From assembly GCA_017998555.1 (NCBI GenBank), contig JAGOCU010000131.1:1-6656 (forward strand): a stretch of 6,656 nucleotides of DNA, read 5' to 3'. The DNA comes from Thermoflexales bacterium (GTDB taxonomy: Bacteria > Chloroflexota > Anaerolineae > J036 > Brachytrichaceae). Positions 6,335 to 6,656 of the stretch are shown here, one piece after another; position 1 is the first letter of the stretch, and each line of letters opens with the position of its first letter. The position numbers and the translations under genes were made by a program. The notes under the pieces were generated by a model. The model saw only the letters and a list, made by a program, of their open reading frames with translations, had not been told where the DNA came from and ran no database searches.

Positions 6335-6656
6335 ATGTCCGAATTCGCCGCGAAACCACCTCGTCTTGCCGCCTTCCAGCATCGCGATTTCCGCCTGCTC
6401 TGGGCGGGCCAGTTGATCTCGCAGACCGGCACGCAGATGCAGCTCACCGCGGTGAACTGGCACATTTTCGATTTGCTGCAGGGACAAACCTGGACCCTAA
6501 ATGCGCTCGGCTTGTCGGCCACTTTGGACGCCCGGGCGCTTGGTCTCGGGATCCTGGGGCTGGTGCGGATCGGGCCAATCGTGGTCTTCGCCCTGCTGGG
6601 CGGCATGATCGCCGACACCCACGATCGGCGCCGGGTGATGATGGTGACTCAGACAG
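6335..6656 (+). CDS. Major facilitator superfamily exporter, MFS_3/EntS-like, partial (C-terminus off the right edge)
   Basis: The ATG at 6335 opens a frame that runs 107 complete codons to the window edge. The visible part begins 'FQHRDFRLLWAGQLIS' (14-29) and 'TGTQMQLTAVNWHIF' (31-45), which is the first membrane span and typical of the MFS_3 (DHA3, EntS-like) drug and siderophore exporters. A second span (about 71-90) runs into 'GGMIADTHDRRRVMM' (89-103), the MFS motif A in the loop between spans 2 and 3. Residues 51-68 form an unusually long, polar first external loop ('QTWTLNALGL...'). There is no in-frame start or Shine-Dalgarno upstream; the ATG lies nine bases after a -10-like box, suggesting a leaderless message. 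It is divergent from the minus-strand operon and shares its promoter region. Exporter family is confident; substrate is unknown. Confidence 0.88.
   Translation, partial: MSEFAAKPPRLAAFQHRDFRLLWAGQLISQTGTQMQLTAVNWHIFDLLQGQTWTLNALGLSATLDARALGLGILGLVRIGPIVVFALLGGMIADTHDRRRVMMVTQT

Noticed and set aside
6314..6487. N-terminal extension of the Nudix gene up to 6487
   Set aside because: It would lie antisense to the first 153 bases of a well-supported MFS gene, and the extra residues do not resemble the family.
1..6656. Mobile element, CRISPR array, tRNA, toxin-antitoxin or defence cassette
   Set aside because: No repeat array, terminal inverted repeats, transposase or nuclease motifs, or tRNA-like fold was seen; six genes with ordinary housekeeping or envelope families fill the window.

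Overview
The window is GC-rich, densely coding bacterial DNA. The best guess for its source is a Chloroflexota (Chloroflexi) bacterium. That guess rests on the look of the proteins (a PBP1C with a 'FYENPG' first transglycosylase motif, an Ig-like/TolB-type propeller protein, a GT-C enzyme with 'YDEA' and 'HPPLALY' motifs, and an MFS_3 exporter) and was not confirmed by any search. There are no RNA genes, mobile elements, CRISPR arrays or integration sites. The sequence looks like ordinary chromosomal envelope-related DNA, not an accessory island.

Five genes lie head to tail on the minus strand and read from right to left: a Nudix hydrolase (6313 to 5768), a membrane-anchored Big_5 plus six-repeat TolB-like propeller protein (5778 to 4387), a WaaE-like family 2 glycosyltransferase (4372 to 3572), a bifunctional class A penicillin-binding protein of the PBP1C type (3503 to 1092), and a polytopic GT-C/family 39-like glycosyltransferase (1070 to beyond the left edge). 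Junctions are tight: an 11-base overlap, then gaps of 14, 68 and 21 bases. They are probably one operon. The right end (6335 onward) holds the start of a divergent plus-strand MFS exporter. It is separated from the Nudix gene by only 21 bases, which carry a single AT-rich, nearly symmetric -10-like element.

Functionally, the last four minus-strand genes all point to the cell envelope: a peptidoglycan synthase with both activities, a cytoplasmic sugar transferase, a lipid-linked sugar transferase in the membrane, and an extracytoplasmic propeller protein that could bind a wall or membrane partner. The Nudix enzyme may be a house-cleaning passenger. No defence system, toxin or otherwise undescribed machine is evident. 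The points worth a second look are the shared divergent promoter with probably leaderless starts, the pairing of PBP1C with two glycosyltransferases, the Asn in the first PBP1C transglycosylase motif, and a GC hairpin just upstream of the PBP1C start.

Several starts were moved downstream of the longest possible reading frame on the basis of ribosome-binding sites, overlaps and domain boundaries. Each entry gives the reason.
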